Under the pieces are notes generated by a model. It worked only from the letters and a program-made list of their open reading frames with translations. It was not told the origin of the DNA and ran no database searches. From Flagellimonas meridianipacifica (GTDB lineage Bacteria; Bacteroidota; Bacteroidia; Flavobacteriales; Flavobacteriaceae): DNA of 64,000 bases. Location of the stretch: the NCBI RefSeq assembly GCF_003001695.1, contig NZ_PVYX01000002.1, positions 992,001-1,056,000 on the forward strand, given 5' to 3'. The number at the start of each line of letters is the position of its first letter. Positions within the stretch are counted from its first letter, which is position 1. Made by a program: the position numbers and the translations under genes. Below, in pieces: positions 35,454 to 43,860 of the stretch.

Positions 35454-36341
35454 TCAATGTTTTTTATACTGGTTTGGTGTAACGCCAACTTGCCTTTTAA
35501 AATAGTTTATGAAATTCGAGGTTTCGTCAAAACCTAATTCCAAGGCTATATGCTGAATGGTGCCGTTAGATTGGTGGAGTAGGGATTTAGCTTTGAAAAC
35601 AATGAACTCTTGTATTAGGGTTTTGGCTGATTTTTGAGTGGATTTTTTAACGCATTCGGATAAATAGGCTTTGCTGATAAAGAGTTGGTTGGCATAGTAG
35701 TCCAATTTGTTTTTGTAATTGGCTTCTTTTTTCAACAACCTTTCAAATTGATATGTGATTTCATTAGCACGATTTGTAAATATCTTTTTTGTTGATTTCA
35801 AATCGGAAATGGCGTTTATTTTTTCCAATAGTATGGTTAGGTAAGCATTTAGGATGATGGATTTTCTTTCGGCAGAATTTTGACTGAACTCCGAATACAT
35901 TGTTTGCATAAGTTCTAAAATAGTCTGTTTTTGATGCTCTGATAGCGCATATATTGGCGAGGCATATAAATTCAGGAACGAGAAGGTGTCGTACAGAGCT
36001 ATTTTACTAATCTCAGATTGTACAAATGCAGGATTGAACAATATCATAAAACCAATGGAATTCTCCGCAAATGAATTTACTTTCCACGAAGTGATTTGAT
36101 AAGGCGAGGTGAAAGACAAGACATTGTTTGTGGTGTTGAATTTTGAGGTGCCTATATTTATATCCACATCATGACCTATTCCAAATGTCAGCTCAAAAAA
36201 ACTGTGATTGTACGGTGGCATTTCAAAACCACTTTCTCCAAAATGGTCTTCAATCCGAAAAATATAGAAGTCGTTATTCTGTCCGGTCGATTTAATTCCA
36301 ATCTCTTTTAGAAAGTCGTTTATGGATTGAAATGTTTTCAT
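35454..36341 (-). CDS. AraC-family transcriptional regulator (cassette gene)
   Basis: 295 residues. An N-terminal cupin-like sensing domain (SGFEMPPYNHSFFELTFGIG) and a C-terminal double helix-turn-helix at about 190-295 (LFISKAYLSECVKKSTQKSAK, IQHIALELGFDETSNFINYFKRQVGVTPNQYKK). Belongs to the Bacteroidota AraC subgroup that regulates neighbouring efflux or envelope genes. First gene of the three-gene SMR cassette, same strand, so it probably controls the secreted protein and the pump. The start codon lies ten bases from the arm of site 9. Confidence 0.9.
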   Translation of the reverse strand: MKTFQSINDFLKEIGIKSTGQNNDFYIFRIEDHFGESGFEMPPYNHSFFELTFGIGHDVDINIGTSKFNTTNNVLSFTSPYQITSWKVNSFAENSIGFMILFNPAFVQSEISKIALYDTFSFLNLYASPIYALSEHQKQTILELMQTMYSEFSQNSAERKSIILNAYLTILLEKINAISDLKSTKKIFTNRANEITYQFERLLKKEANYKNKLDYYANQLFISKAYLSECVKKSTQKSAKTLIQEFIVFKAKSLLHQSNGTIQHIALELGFDETSNFINYFKRQVGVTPNQYKKH

Positions 36342-36350
36342 TTGGTCAAA

Positions 36351-36504
36351 TTACCGTCAACTAGTGGTAAGAGGTAGGCAAAGCAACTAAACTTTGCAAG
36401 TACATACCAAACTGAAAATCCAAGAGGATTTTCAGAAGCCTGTCCTGGGCGTAGTTGAAGGGTAGGCGAGAACAAGCCATTACGTGTAGCCATTGTTGTG
36501 CATA
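36351..36504 (-). repeat. attC-like site 9 (subfamily shared with site 11)
   Basis: Low end TTACCGTCAAC, high end GTGTAGCC-ATT-GTTGTGCATA. From about 36395 to 36502 it is nearly identical to 37799-37906 in site 11, including the hairpin AAAATCC...GGATTTT and GCCTGTCCTGGGCGTAG. The high arm matches the arm of the SUKH-like cassette (GTTATGCATA) at 9 of 10. Confidence 0.75.
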
Positions 36505-36509
36505 GTTAA

Positions 36510-37145
36510 TTATTCCAGAAACGAAAATTTAGATTTACACCAATTGAAAAAATCATCTTCAGAACTTTCATCTTCCATTGTTGCAGGATACTTTACAATT
36601 TCTAAAGCTGTTTTAGGAATCTCTACGTTAAATGTATCTTTTACCCATTCTTGAAAAATTACATTTGGCTTAAAATCTGGGTTTTTTTCATTTGGCGGGT
36701 TTGCAAAATCTTCTTCCCAACAAATCTCTTCATAGCCGATTGCTAAAAATTTTATGAAATCAATCATATTATCTGCTAAAACACAAACCAATGTCGAACC
36801 AGAACCAGATCCGATATGAACCACTTTAATTTCATCATTGTCTGATTTCCATAAACCACAGATTGACCCATCACCACTACGTGCAAAAGAACAAAATCTA
36901 GACCTAAATTCAGCGTCCTTATTTTCATCAAACCAATACCAAACATCTTTTTCTTGAGCTTCAAAGTCAATACTAGTACCAAAAAATTCTTTAAATCGAC
37001 AAAGAAAACCTATTCTTGTTCCGTTGTCATTGTCTACATAAAATCCATTAGCTTCTATCCATTCATAAAGAAGTTTTAATTCCAACGGAATAACCATTCC
37101 ATTTGGTAAAGCATTTTCTAATTGACTGTATAGTCTATTCTGCAT
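36510..37145 (-). CDS. SUKH/SMI1-KNR4-like immunity-type protein (cassette gene)
   Basis: 211 residues from the ATG at 37143-37145; the frame is open further upstream through the attC-like spacer, but that part is spacer sequence. The region DEIKVVHIGSGSGSTLVCVLADNMIDFIKFLAIGYEEICW followed by an acidic C-terminus resembles the SUKH (SMI1/KNR4) superfamily. Many members are immunity proteins against polymorphic toxins. No toxin gene is adjacent. I have moderate confidence in the family and none in the specific target. Confidence 0.6.
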   Translation of the reverse strand: MQNRLYSQLENALPNGMVIPLELKLLYEWIEANGFYVDNDNGTRIGFLCRFKEFFGTSIDFEAQEKDVWYWFDENKDAEFRSRFCSFARSGDGSICGLWKSDNDEIKVVHIGSGSGSTLVCVLADNMIDFIKFLAIGYEEICWEEDFANPPNEKNPDFKPNVIFQEWVKDTFNVEIPKTALEIVKYPATMEDESSEDDFFNWCKSKFSFLE

Positions 37146-37162
37146 TTCTATTTTTTTATAAT

Positions 37163-37232
37163 TATGCATAACGGTCTCGGCTATAACTTCGTGGCCGGCG
37201 CCAGCCATTAGTTATAGCCATAGTTACTTGCT
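37163..37232 (-). repeat. attC-like site 10 (compact, 70 bases)
   Basis: Low end TATGCATAAC-GGTCTC-GGCTATAACT, high end AGTTATAGCC-ATA-GTTACTTGCT. The inner arms are perfectly complementary, with a GGCCGGCGCC centre; it is the clearest single hairpin of the set. The high arm matches the arm of the next cassette (GTTACCTGCA) at 8 of 10. Confidence 0.85.
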
Positions 37233-37739
37233 GTTTTTTATTATTTTTTTAATTCCGCCAGGATTTGTCAATTCCATTAGGTTAAGAAAATGAGTTATGG
37301 TTTGGCCAATAATTTTTCGTTTATCTAATTCCTTTAAGTCCCCTGAAATTGAGTAATTCCCTTTTTCAGTTAGAAAGGTAAGTCTAATTCCATTTTTCTT
37401 TAAAAAACTACTAGTAGGAGTTCCGAATCTCACAATTTCACTTAGATTTTCGTCGCATCTTGCAAACAGTTTTTTTGAACTTTTTTCAAATCTAGACTTT
37501 ACTAGGTCGAACTCTTTGCTTCTTCCTTGTTTGTTGATATGTATGTATCCTAAATCGCAGTCCAATTTTGAGACAACGGTTTGGTTTTCCAAATGAACTT
37601 CTTGAATAATTCGTTTCGTAGAGTATCCGTCACAGTTAGGTACTCCCGTAAACATCAGTAATTCCGCATACTTTTCATTCCCTTTTTTTCTCATAAAAGG
37701 GATTGAGTCAGGCTTAAATATCTTTTTTAGTAAATCCAA
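37224..37739 (-). CDS. Protein of unknown function (cassette gene)
   Basis: 171 residues, soluble, basic at both ends (MDLLKKIFKPDS; GGIKKIIKNSK). Contains SKLDCDLGYIHINKQG and a hydrophobic-polar helix KIIGQTITHFLNLMEL. No family recognised. The TAA stop lies inside the outer arm of site 10 and the ATG is ten bases from the arm of site 11, so the gene fills its cassette completely. Confidence 0.65.
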   Translation of the reverse strand: MDLLKKIFKPDSIPFMRKKGNEKYAELLMFTGVPNCDGYSTKRIIQEVHLENQTVVSKLDCDLGYIHINKQGRSKEFDLVKSRFEKSSKKLFARCDENLSEIVRFGTPTSSFLKKNGIRLTFLTEKGNYSISGDLKELDKRKIIGQTITHFLNLMELTNPGGIKKIIKNSK

Positions 37740-37749
37740 ATTTCAAAAT

Positions 37750-37909
37750 TGCAGGTAACGGTCTTGGTTATAGGAGTTGTGTGGGTTAGCACTTATTTTT
37801 GCAAATACATACCAAACTGAAAATCCAAGAGGATTTTCAGAAGCCTGTCCTGGGCGTAGCTGAAGGGTAGGCGAGGACAAGCCATTACGTGTAGCCATTG
37901 TTGTGCGTT
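37750..37909 (-). repeat. attC-like site 11 (subfamily shared with site 9)
   Basis: Low end TGCAGGTAAC-GGTCTTGGTTATAGG, high end GTGTAGCC-ATT-GTTGTGCGTT. Nearly identical interior to site 9. The high arm matches the arm of the DUF4365 cassette (ATTGTGCGTC) at 8 of 10. Confidence 0.8.
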
Positions 37910-37917
37910 CGCTTTTA

Positions 37918-38910
37918 TTATTCATTTATTATCTCAGGCATTGTTGGATAAGATGTCATTAGGCTGATAATTTTTGGTAGGAACCATTCTCGACAAATAT
38001 CTTCATACATAGTTCCTAAGTTTGTTAATTGATGCCATAAAACAATTACTTTATCTTTTACTATTCCCCAATCTACTTCATTTTCTTTTAAAAGGTTTTT
38101 AACTGTCTCTAAGTCTATTTTTGCTTGCGGTAATACCTGCCACTCATTATGTTGCCAAATATCTAAGTCCTCTATTTGAGAAATGAAATATAGAAGTTGC
38201 GTTTTTATTTCATCCTGTTCATATTGTTTCCCTTTTTCTATTTCGTCTCGATATGTCCAAACAGGATAATCTTTGTAACCAAAAATGTGCTTGATTTCAT
38301 TTTTTTGAAAAGAAAATTTTGAAAAAGCGGCAAGAAGCTTTGCCCTTTTTCCGTAGAACTTAAGTGCATTGTTGGTTATTTCAATATTCGATAGCTTGTT
38401 AAAAGCAGGTATATTAAATGTTAACGAACCTTGTTCTGTATATTTTGGATTCTGTGGTAAAATTATTTTGTCAATATAGTCGTTTACACAAACAAAATAG
38501 GTCTCTCTGTTTTTGATATCCACAACAAATAAAAGCACTGGAACACTACCTCCAAGAGATTGAATGGTAAAAATTGAAGTTGTGTCAAAAGGATATTTTA
38601 CTACATCAAGTTTAGTATGTGATTTTTTGTTCTCTATCCAGACTCCTTTTGCAACATTGCCAACTTCATAAATTGTCTCTTGTTTGAGTTGTAATTCTCT
38701 GACTGATTTTACTTGAACATAAATGAACTCACCTAGTGTTTCAGCAATACCGTTGTCAACTCTTTCAAAAAGTTCAATAACTAAATCAATTCCGTAATCA
38801 GGTCTATTAAATTCTCTTATAACCCAATGTTTTGGAATTTGACTTTTGATAATTTCATATGATACGTCCTCCATTATGTGTTGAAGAACTCTTTGTTTCT
38901 TTCTAATCAT
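37918..38910 (-). CDS. DUF4365 protein, PD-(D/E)xK nuclease-like (cassette gene)
   Basis: 330 residues from the ATG at 38908-38910; an earlier TTG overlaps the attC arm and is rejected. The N-terminal 150 residues match DUF4365: WVIREFNRPDYGIDLVIELF followed by GEFIYVQVKSVRELQL. The acidic Asp/Glu residues and QVK have the spacing of a PD-(D/E)xK nuclease core. DUF4365 proteins are often found in mobile and defence contexts. The C-terminal half (about 180-330) is helical and unassigned. The ATG lies 19 bases from the arm of site 12. A role in defence is plausible but not shown. Confidence 0.75.
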   Translation of the reverse strand: MIRKKQRVLQHIMEDVSYEIIKSQIPKHWVIREFNRPDYGIDLVIELFERVDNGIAETLGEFIYVQVKSVRELQLKQETIYEVGNVAKGVWIENKKSHTKLDVVKYPFDTTSIFTIQSLGGSVPVLLFVVDIKNRETYFVCVNDYIDKIILPQNPKYTEQGSLTFNIPAFNKLSNIEITNNALKFYGKRAKLLAAFSKFSFQKNEIKHIFGYKDYPVWTYRDEIEKGKQYEQDEIKTQLLYFISQIEDLDIWQHNEWQVLPQAKIDLETVKNLLKENEVDWGIVKDKVIVLWHQLTNLGTMYEDICREWFLPKIISLMTSYPTMPEIINE

Positions 38911-38928
38911 TAGGGTTTGTTCTAAAGT

Positions 38929-39066
38929 GACGCACAATGGTCTAGTGTATGATTAGTTGTGGACTTTTCCAACGGAAAATGTCCGCCTGTACCGAAGATA
39001 GTTAATTGCAAGGATTTCCATTTTGGGAAATCCGCCCGCAATTAATTATACACCGTGTTGTACACC
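38929..39066 (-). repeat. attC-like site 12 (core G changed to A)
   Basis: Low end GACGCACAAT-GGTCTAGTGTATGATTAG, high end AATTATACACCGT-GTTGTACACC. On the minus strand the crossover triplet reads ATT, not GTT. The inner arm is GTGTATGATTA / TTAATTATACAC. The high arm GTTGTACACC matches the next cassette arm 10/10. Confidence 0.75.
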
Positions 39067-39747
39067 GTTATTTATTAGTTTCCAGTCAAATGCTTTTACC
39101 TCCAGCCCTTGATTTAGTTTTAAATTTTGGTCTTTGTATAGGTCATCCAAAGTATAAATTGAGAATTTCTGTCCATCCTTTGTCTGTCCGACAATATTGT
39201 GGAAAGTCTTTTTATTTGAGTACGAGTAGTAAGTCAGCCAACTTGATTTGTAGATTCCCCAACTCTCTGTGATTTCGTTACAAAAGTGTTGGGTAAGTAT
39301 GCTGAAATCGTAAAATGTAATGTGATTCGGACAATCAATTTTTACATTTTGACCGCTCTTTATTTTGAAACTTTCAAATTTTAAATCACCATCACAGAAT
39401 TCCAAAAAATCCCTAATTAAAGATTCCGCTTTCTTTTTGGAAGTCTTGGAAATAATACTTTTATCTCCATCCGAAAAATACAGTTTTAAATTCCCAGTCG
39501 AAGGATATTTTTCAAGTCCATCGCTATCATCATACTTTTCAATAATATTCCAACCAAAAGCTTTTTCTAGTCCGTATCCAATAAACCAAATCGGACTTAT
39601 AACCCAGGTAATTGGTCGAAAGAGCTGTGGTTCACACATATTAATTAAACCGAGCACTATTTCCTTAAAATCTTTTACTATAGTATAGGCGAGAGCGACC
39701 AGCAGCAGGAAAAAAATAACAACAAAAAGATAAAGGACTATTTCCAT
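39046..39747 (-). CDS. Membrane-anchored protein of unknown function (cassette gene)
   Basis: 233 residues. One strong N-terminal membrane helix (IVLYLFVVIFFLLLVALAY) and a second hydrophobic region near residues 40-60 (LFRPITWVISPIWFIGYGLE), then a soluble domain (LKLYFSDGDKSIISKTSKKK; CPNHITFYDFSILTQHFC; KFSIYTLDDLYKDQ). No family recognised. The final residues (LINNGVQHGV) are encoded by the outer arm of site 12. The ATG is 11 bases from the arm of site 13. Confidence 0.65.
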   Translation of the reverse strand: MEIVLYLFVVIFFLLLVALAYTIVKDFKEIVLGLINMCEPQLFRPITWVISPIWFIGYGLEKAFGWNIIEKYDDSDGLEKYPSTGNLKLYFSDGDKSIISKTSKKKAESLIRDFLEFCDGDLKFESFKIKSGQNVKIDCPNHITFYDFSILTQHFCNEITESWGIYKSSWLTYYSYSNKKTFHNIVGQTKDGQKFSIYTLDDLYKDQNLKLNQGLEVKAFDWKLINNGVQHGV

Positions 39748-39758
39748 AGGATTTTAAT

Positions 39759-39897
39759 GGTGTACAACGGTCCGGCTATGATTTGTGGCGGTGTTGGAAA
39801 TCCTTAGATTTCCAGCCGTGGCAAATCCAGCCGTTGATGGTTTCTAGGTTTCAAGTTAAAGAATTGCAGCTATAAATTATAGCCAATGTTACCACAC
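39759..39897 (-). repeat. attC-like site 13 (subfamily shared with site 18)
   Basis: Low end GGTGTACAAC-GGTCC-GGCTATGATT, high end AATTATAGCC-AAT-GTTACCACAC. The interior (GGAAATCCT/AGATTTCC hairpin, AAATCCAGCCGTTGAT, GAATTGCAGCTATAAATT) is nearly identical to site 18. The high arm matches the next cassette arm 10/10. Confidence 0.85.
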
Positions 39898-39901
39898 GTT
39901 T

Positions 39902-41089
39902 TTATTTTTTTAGGTTCTCATAATATGTTCCTTTCGGATTTAAATTGAAGAACTCAAATATGTCCTCTTTAGCATTTTTGTTTTTCGGATTCCTCAGGTC
40001 AGATGCCAATTCATAAAATTCGGATTCCCAATATGGTTGATTAGAATTAGTTTTGATACAATTCTCTAATGTCTCTTTGTGGAAATTTAAAGTTGCTCCA
40101 ATTGATTCTATCCTATAAGGATTTGACTTTAATATCTTTTCCCAACTTTTTGCATTTTTGTCTGGATTTTCAATCGCTAAATGCTTGTTGTATTTCTTTG
40201 TGGTGGTTTCTTTATAGATAAGTCCATATTGTAAATAAACAGTATCAAAATCTCCATAATGAATACTTTTTGAATAAGAAATGGGAAAATCATATTCTGA
40301 TTCCAATAAAGGTTGGTTTCCAATTACCTCATAGTCTCCGTAAAACAAAACATTGTCCATAATATATTGAGCAGGAATAGATTTTTTTGTTTTCAGTTCT
40401 TCTAAATCAGTTTCTTTAGTTGGGCTTATGAAATGGTAAACTTTAATCACAAGAGGTTGAGTCATAAGGTTCATTATTCCATAATTTTTATTTGCCTTAA
40501 ATTTTGAATCCTTTCTTAAAGGTCTCAAATCGCAAATCAGTCGTCCAAATCCATAATTTCGTCTGTCAACTTTGAAGGTAAAGAAGTCGCCTGCTTTTAG
40601 CTTTATCCTTTTTCTTTTTTTTGAAGAGAATTGTTCAATTGATTTCAAGTCTTCTGAGGTAGAGTTTTTAATGTAGTCGGCAAGCCAACTTTTTAAGTCC
40701 TCAATATTTTTGAACTTTATGTTCTCAAAATGGGTTGAATAAAATGTATTTTGAGTGGTGTGATTTCCTATGGTTATTCCATTAACTCCAAAATTAAAAT
40801 AAGTGCCTATTGGTGTCTTTGACTCTAATGTTGCGGAAGTAAGTTTTTTTGGTTTGCCTTTTTGAGTTTTTGGAAGTAGAAATTCTCTGTTTTTAGTTTT
40901 CTTGTTGTATTGGATTTCCGAGTATATTAATTCAGTCGAGATAACTTGCTTTTTGATTGTGTTTTTGTCAAAGTATAAAATTGAACTCGGTCGATATGAA
41001 TCTCCTTTAAGCGTGACTTTTTCCCAATTATTCGCAACTAATTCTAAACCTAAATGTTTACGTTGTTCATTGTTTAATTCAAAAGTCAT
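39902..41089 (-). CDS. Large protein with Imm26-like domain (cassette gene)
   Basis: 395 residues, soluble. From about residue 160 the tract KLKAGDFFTFKVDRRNYGFGRLICDLR followed by LVIKVYHFISP resembles the Imm26 immunity family, here in a protein two to three times longer than usual. The N-terminal part (SSILYFDKNTIKKQVISTEL; KTPIGTYFNFGVNG) and the C-terminal part (ENCIKTNSNQPYWESEFYEL) are unassigned. The ATG is 15 bases from the arm of site 14. No neighbouring toxin gene is visible. Confidence 0.6.
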   Translation of the reverse strand: MTFELNNEQRKHLGLELVANNWEKVTLKGDSYRPSSILYFDKNTIKKQVISTELIYSEIQYNKKTKNREFLLPKTQKGKPKKLTSATLESKTPIGTYFNFGVNGITIGNHTTQNTFYSTHFENIKFKNIEDLKSWLADYIKNSTSEDLKSIEQFSSKKRKRIKLKAGDFFTFKVDRRNYGFGRLICDLRPLRKDSKFKANKNYGIMNLMTQPLVIKVYHFISPTKETDLEELKTKKSIPAQYIMDNVLFYGDYEVIGNQPLLESEYDFPISYSKSIHYGDFDTVYLQYGLIYKETTTKKYNKHLAIENPDKNAKSWEKILKSNPYRIESIGATLNFHKETLENCIKTNSNQPYWESEFYELASDLRNPKNKNAKEDIFEFFNLNPKGTYYENLKK

Positions 41090-41104
41090 ATGGTTTTCTC
41101 AAAT

Positions 41105-41267
41105 GTGTGGTAACGGTCTCGTATAACCGTCCGTTACGGGTTTTAAGTTAGGGTTTTCGGTAAAGCACTGTATTTAGCAATTCCGAGTGGATTCGGATGT
41201 AGTCGAATCCGCCGTTCCGAGCGAAGCGAACAGTGCAACAAATTGCGGTTATACATTGTTGTAGTGC
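41105..41267 (-). repeat. attC-like site 14 (subfamily shared with site 7)
   Basis: Low end GTGTGGTAAC-GGTCTCGTATAACCG, high end CGGTTATAC-ATT-GTTGTAGTGC. Interior motifs AGCAATTCCGAGTGGATTC and TAGTCGAATCC are shared with site 7. The high arm GTTGTAGTGC matches the next cassette arm 10/10. Confidence 0.85.
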
Positions 41268-41273
41268 GTTTTT

Positions 41274-41873
41274 TCATTTTTCAGATAACAGTTTTACAAT
41301 ATTCTGGCGATATTCCTCATCCTTTTCATTCAATTCGATAGTTCCGTTTTTTAAGTCAGGATTTAGATAAAATTCAGCGTATAGATTTTGCTCATTGTTG
41401 TCGTCATAAAACAGCTTAAATTTAAATCGACCATTTTCTAAAGTTGCGTTTTCTCGGTTTAAAGGAAATATTGTGAAAGTCAGTTTTTCAGTCGAGAATT
41501 TCGTTTGTTTAGTTTGTCCGTAAAGTTTAGAAATTACACTAATTAGTTTATCGCTTTCAGTTCCGATTGATTGTATTTCAATTCCGTTTTCTACAAATCT
41601 TGTATTATCAAGGTCATTATTCACAATTCCGGCTGGAATTCCGTCCACAATATTAATTTTTAGTCCAACAATCTGATTTTTATATTTTGCTTTACAAGTC
41701 AAACTCCAAAATCCATTGTCTATTTTTTCCTTTTTAGTGATTGTGAAAATTAAATCTTGCCAACCTTCTTCAGCGTCTTGATTTGAAGTCAGTTCAATTA
41801 GATTTTTGTTTTGACTAAATCCGAAAACGCTACTTAAAATTCCCATTATCAATATCAGTTTCTTGATTTTCAT
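41274..41873 (-). CDS. Secreted protein of unknown function (cassette gene)
   Basis: 199 residues with signal peptide (LILIMGILSSVFGFSQ). The mature protein is beta-rich (DLIFTITKKEKIDNGFWSL, NQIVGLKINIVDGIPAGIV, FTIFPLNRENATLENGRFKF) and ends in a charged helix (LNEKDEEYRQNIVKLLSEK). I recognise no family. The start is 16 bases from the arm of site 15 and the stop is six bases from the arm of site 14. Confidence 0.65.
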   Translation of the reverse strand: MKIKKLILIMGILSSVFGFSQNKNLIELTSNQDAEEGWQDLIFTITKKEKIDNGFWSLTCKAKYKNQIVGLKINIVDGIPAGIVNNDLDNTRFVENGIEIQSIGTESDKLISVISKLYGQTKQTKFSTEKLTFTIFPLNRENATLENGRFKFKLFYDDNNEQNLYAEFYLNPDLKNGTIELNEKDEEYRQNIVKLLSEK

Positions 41874-41889
41874 TAGGTTGCTATCAAAT

Positions 41890-42026
41890 GCACTACAACG
41901 GTCTCGGCTATGAGTAGTTGCGTTTTATTGTTCGATTTTTCTTGTGTTCTCTGTTGTTGTCTGGAGTAAGAATTGTTCCTTGTCTTGACCAACTCGAGCA
42001 ATTACTTATAGCCATTGTTGTAGCCA
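41890..42026 (-). repeat. attC-like site 15
   Basis: Low end GCACTACAAC-GGTCTC-GGCTATGAGT, high end TTATAGCC-ATT-GTTGTAGCCA. The interior is unrelated to the other subfamilies. The high arm matches the next cassette arm 10/10. Confidence 0.85.
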
Positions 42027-42030
42027 GTTT

Positions 42031-42495
42031 TTATTGTGTTGGTATTTTTCCGTTAATCCATTCTTTTTTCTGTTTTTCTGCTCCGCCGAGAAAAAGAAAG
42101 TTTTCAGTTTCATAATCAACAAGTCCAAATGCAATAACCATAAATTTTTCTCCATTTAGATAGTTCTCTTCAGGACGTAAATCTTTAACCTTAGTCAAAT
42201 AACCCACAACTCTAATTTGGTCTCCAATTTCATTTTTATCATTTTTAAACATAAGAGTTGTCCAAATTCCTTTTTCTTCTCCAAGTTCTAGATAATAAAA
42301 TGGTGTGTTATTTCGACTTAACTTCTCCTGCTTTATCGTTCCGTCAAATGCTATAATATCTCCATTTAACTTTTTTAGATTTTCAAAGTCGGAGGTTGAA
42401 AAATTCGTTGGGAACGATTTAGGCGTAACTTTTGTCTGTGCACTTACACAAGAAGTCATTATGATTGATAAAATCAAAATTTTTAATACTCTCAT
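42031..42495 (-). CDS. Secreted OB-fold-like protein (cassette gene)
   Basis: 154 residues. Signal peptide, possibly with lipobox (LILSIIMTSCVSAQ). The mature part reads as a small beta-barrel: DIIAFDGTIKQEKLSRNNTPFYYLEL, GIWTTLMFK, DQIRVVGYLTKVKDL, FMVIAFGLVDYE. This is the strand order of an OB-fold as in NirD/YdeI-like periplasmic proteins. The function is unknown. Single-gene cassette; the stop lies five bases from the arm of site 15. Confidence 0.65.
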   Translation of the reverse strand: MRVLKILILSIIMTSCVSAQTKVTPKSFPTNFSTSDFENLKKLNGDIIAFDGTIKQEKLSRNNTPFYYLELGEEKGIWTTLMFKNDKNEIGDQIRVVGYLTKVKDLRPEENYLNGEKFMVIAFGLVDYETENFLFLGGAEKQKKEWINGKIPTQ

Positions 42496-42510
42496 TCTTT
42501 TTGTTCAAAT

Positions 42511-42701
42511 TGGCTACAACGGTCTCGGCTATGATTTCGTTGCGGTTGGCGGCTGGTCAGCGACGGCGTTGGCCGGTGCGATTTTCCAGCGAGCCATGCC
42601 GCGGGACGAAATCATTACTTTTTTGTTTAGTTATAAATGTAGGAAATGTTCCTTTTTTTATGCACTTGCATAGCAATGAACTATAGCCAATGTTGTGTGC
42701 A
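42511..42701 (-). repeat. attC-like site 16
   Basis: Low end TGGCTACAAC-GGTCTC-GGCTATGATT, high end CTATAGCC-AAT-GTTGTGTGCA. 191 bases with a GC-rich middle (TGGCGGCTGGTCAGCGACG). The high arm matches the next cassette arm 10/10. Confidence 0.85.
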
Positions 42702-42705
42702 GTTT

Positions 42706-43233
42706 TTAAGTCCTAATCATTATTTCTCCCTTTTTTCGTTGAAGGAAATTATCTCCACCCTTTCTCTTTTTCCCTTTTCTGTACTTTAATCCACCGACTT
42801 CAAAATCCAGCTTTATCTTTGGTATTAGAGTAATGAAAATCCAACCCTCACTTGCCATATGCCCACCTAAAATTGGGGTATTTTCTTTTTCAATGAAGAC
42901 AATAGATTCTATGTTTTCACTATCTAAAATGCTATTTACAAATTCCTTTACCAAATGATTTTCCACAATGTCTAATCTATAACTGTACTTCATATTAACG
43001 GTTATAAGCATTGAATATGGATTCTGATTTTTTGTCCTTCCATTTACATGGCTCAAGTCCCTACGGTTAAATCTTAGTGTGTCCGAAAGAATTTTTTGCC
43101 TCAAACTGTCAACAAAAGGTTTGATTTTTTCAGAACTAATTTTTTTCGATGGAATTTCTCGACTTTTCGATTGAGCAGTTAAGTCTGTTCCGACTAACAC
43201 AATAACCGTTAGAAGAAATAAAACCGTCTTCAT
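42706..43233 (-). CDS. Secreted protein of unknown function (cassette gene)
   Basis: 175 residues with signal peptide (TVLFLLTVIVLVGTDLTAQ). A basic, Ser-rich linker (SKSREIPSKKISSEKIK) is followed by an alpha/beta domain (NPYSMLITVNMKYSYRLDIV, NIESIVFIEKENTPILGGHM, GWIFITLIPKIKLDF) and a very basic C-terminus (YRKGKKRKGGDNFLQRKKGE). No family recognised. There is an unusually long 110-base leader between the arm of site 17 and the ATG, perhaps holding its own promoter. Confidence 0.6.
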   Translation of the reverse strand: MKTVLFLLTVIVLVGTDLTAQSKSREIPSKKISSEKIKPFVDSLRQKILSDTLRFNRRDLSHVNGRTKNQNPYSMLITVNMKYSYRLDIVENHLVKEFVNSILDSENIESIVFIEKENTPILGGHMASEGWIFITLIPKIKLDFEVGGLKYRKGKKRKGGDNFLQRKKGEIMIRT

Positions 43234-43343
43234 ATTTAATCTTTTAGTTCTTCAAATCTACTTTTGGTTTTAGCGTTTGAAAAACGATATTGAGGGAAAC
43301 AGGATTTTCGATTAGTTAACTCAAATGAAAGATGCGTACAAAT

Positions 43344-43484
43344 TGCACACAACGGTCCCGGCTATGATTTCGTTGCGACGATTTCCGGAAGGAAATTGTC
43401 GGTTAGAAATCGGGCCTGTATTAACGATTATTTGTTTTAAAGTTATTAGAATACAGCAATGAATTATAGCCATTGTTGTGCTTA
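43344..43484 (-). repeat. attC-like site 17
   Basis: Low end TGCACACAAC-GGTCCC-GGCTATGATT, high end AATTATAGCC-ATT-GTTGTGCTTA. The high arm matches the next cassette arm 10/10. The interior contains GATTTCCGGAAGGAAATTG. Confidence 0.88.
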
Positions 43485-43488
43485 GTTT

Positions 43489-43860
43489 TTATTGTGTTTC
43501 GTACCAATTCTTTCTTTTTCTATATTCCTCAAATTCGCTATCATTCATCTTGAATAATACTTTTAAAAAGTATTTATATTTCGGTATATTTTTCTCTTCA
43601 AGGAAATCAGTTATCAGATATTGAATAAAAGGATGTTCAATATCCTCCATTTTTAAGGTTGAGTATCTTTTTCTTGATTTTGGATATTTCTTCCAAGCTC
43701 CCTTATAATTGCTGTAAATGTGGTCCGTTACTTTTGAAATAATTTCATAGAGTAAGTCAGTGGGGATATGTTCGTCAGCAATTCCAACATAATACTCTTC
43801 AATTTTTGAGTAAAACTCCCTTTTGGGCTCAATTTTATTTTCAGTTTTCCAAAATAGCAT
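43489..43860 (-). CDS. Protein of unknown function paired with a barstar-like gene (cassette gene)
   Basis: 123 residues, soluble, charged and aromatic-rich (EPKREFYSKIEEYYVGIADE; HIYSNYKGAWKKYPKSRKRY; KYFLKVLFKMNDSEFEEYRK). The start codon directly follows the stop of the barstar-like gene (TAAATG), so the two are translated together. It lacks the barnase-type catalytic pattern, so it is not recognisably the cognate RNase. It could be a helper or a second immunity protein. Its stop codon is four bases from the arm of site 17. Confidence 0.6.
   Translation of the reverse strand: MLFWKTENKIEPKREFYSKIEEYYVGIADEHIPTDLLYEIISKVTDHIYSNYKGAWKKYPKSRKRYSTLKMEDIEHPFIQYLITDFLEEKNIPKYKYFLKVLFKMNDSEFEEYRKRKNWYETQ

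Noticed and set aside
37146-37208. Upstream extension of the SUKH-like gene
   Set aside because: The extra 21 codons are encoded by attC-like spacer sequence; the ATG at 37145 sits at the usual distance after the outer arm.
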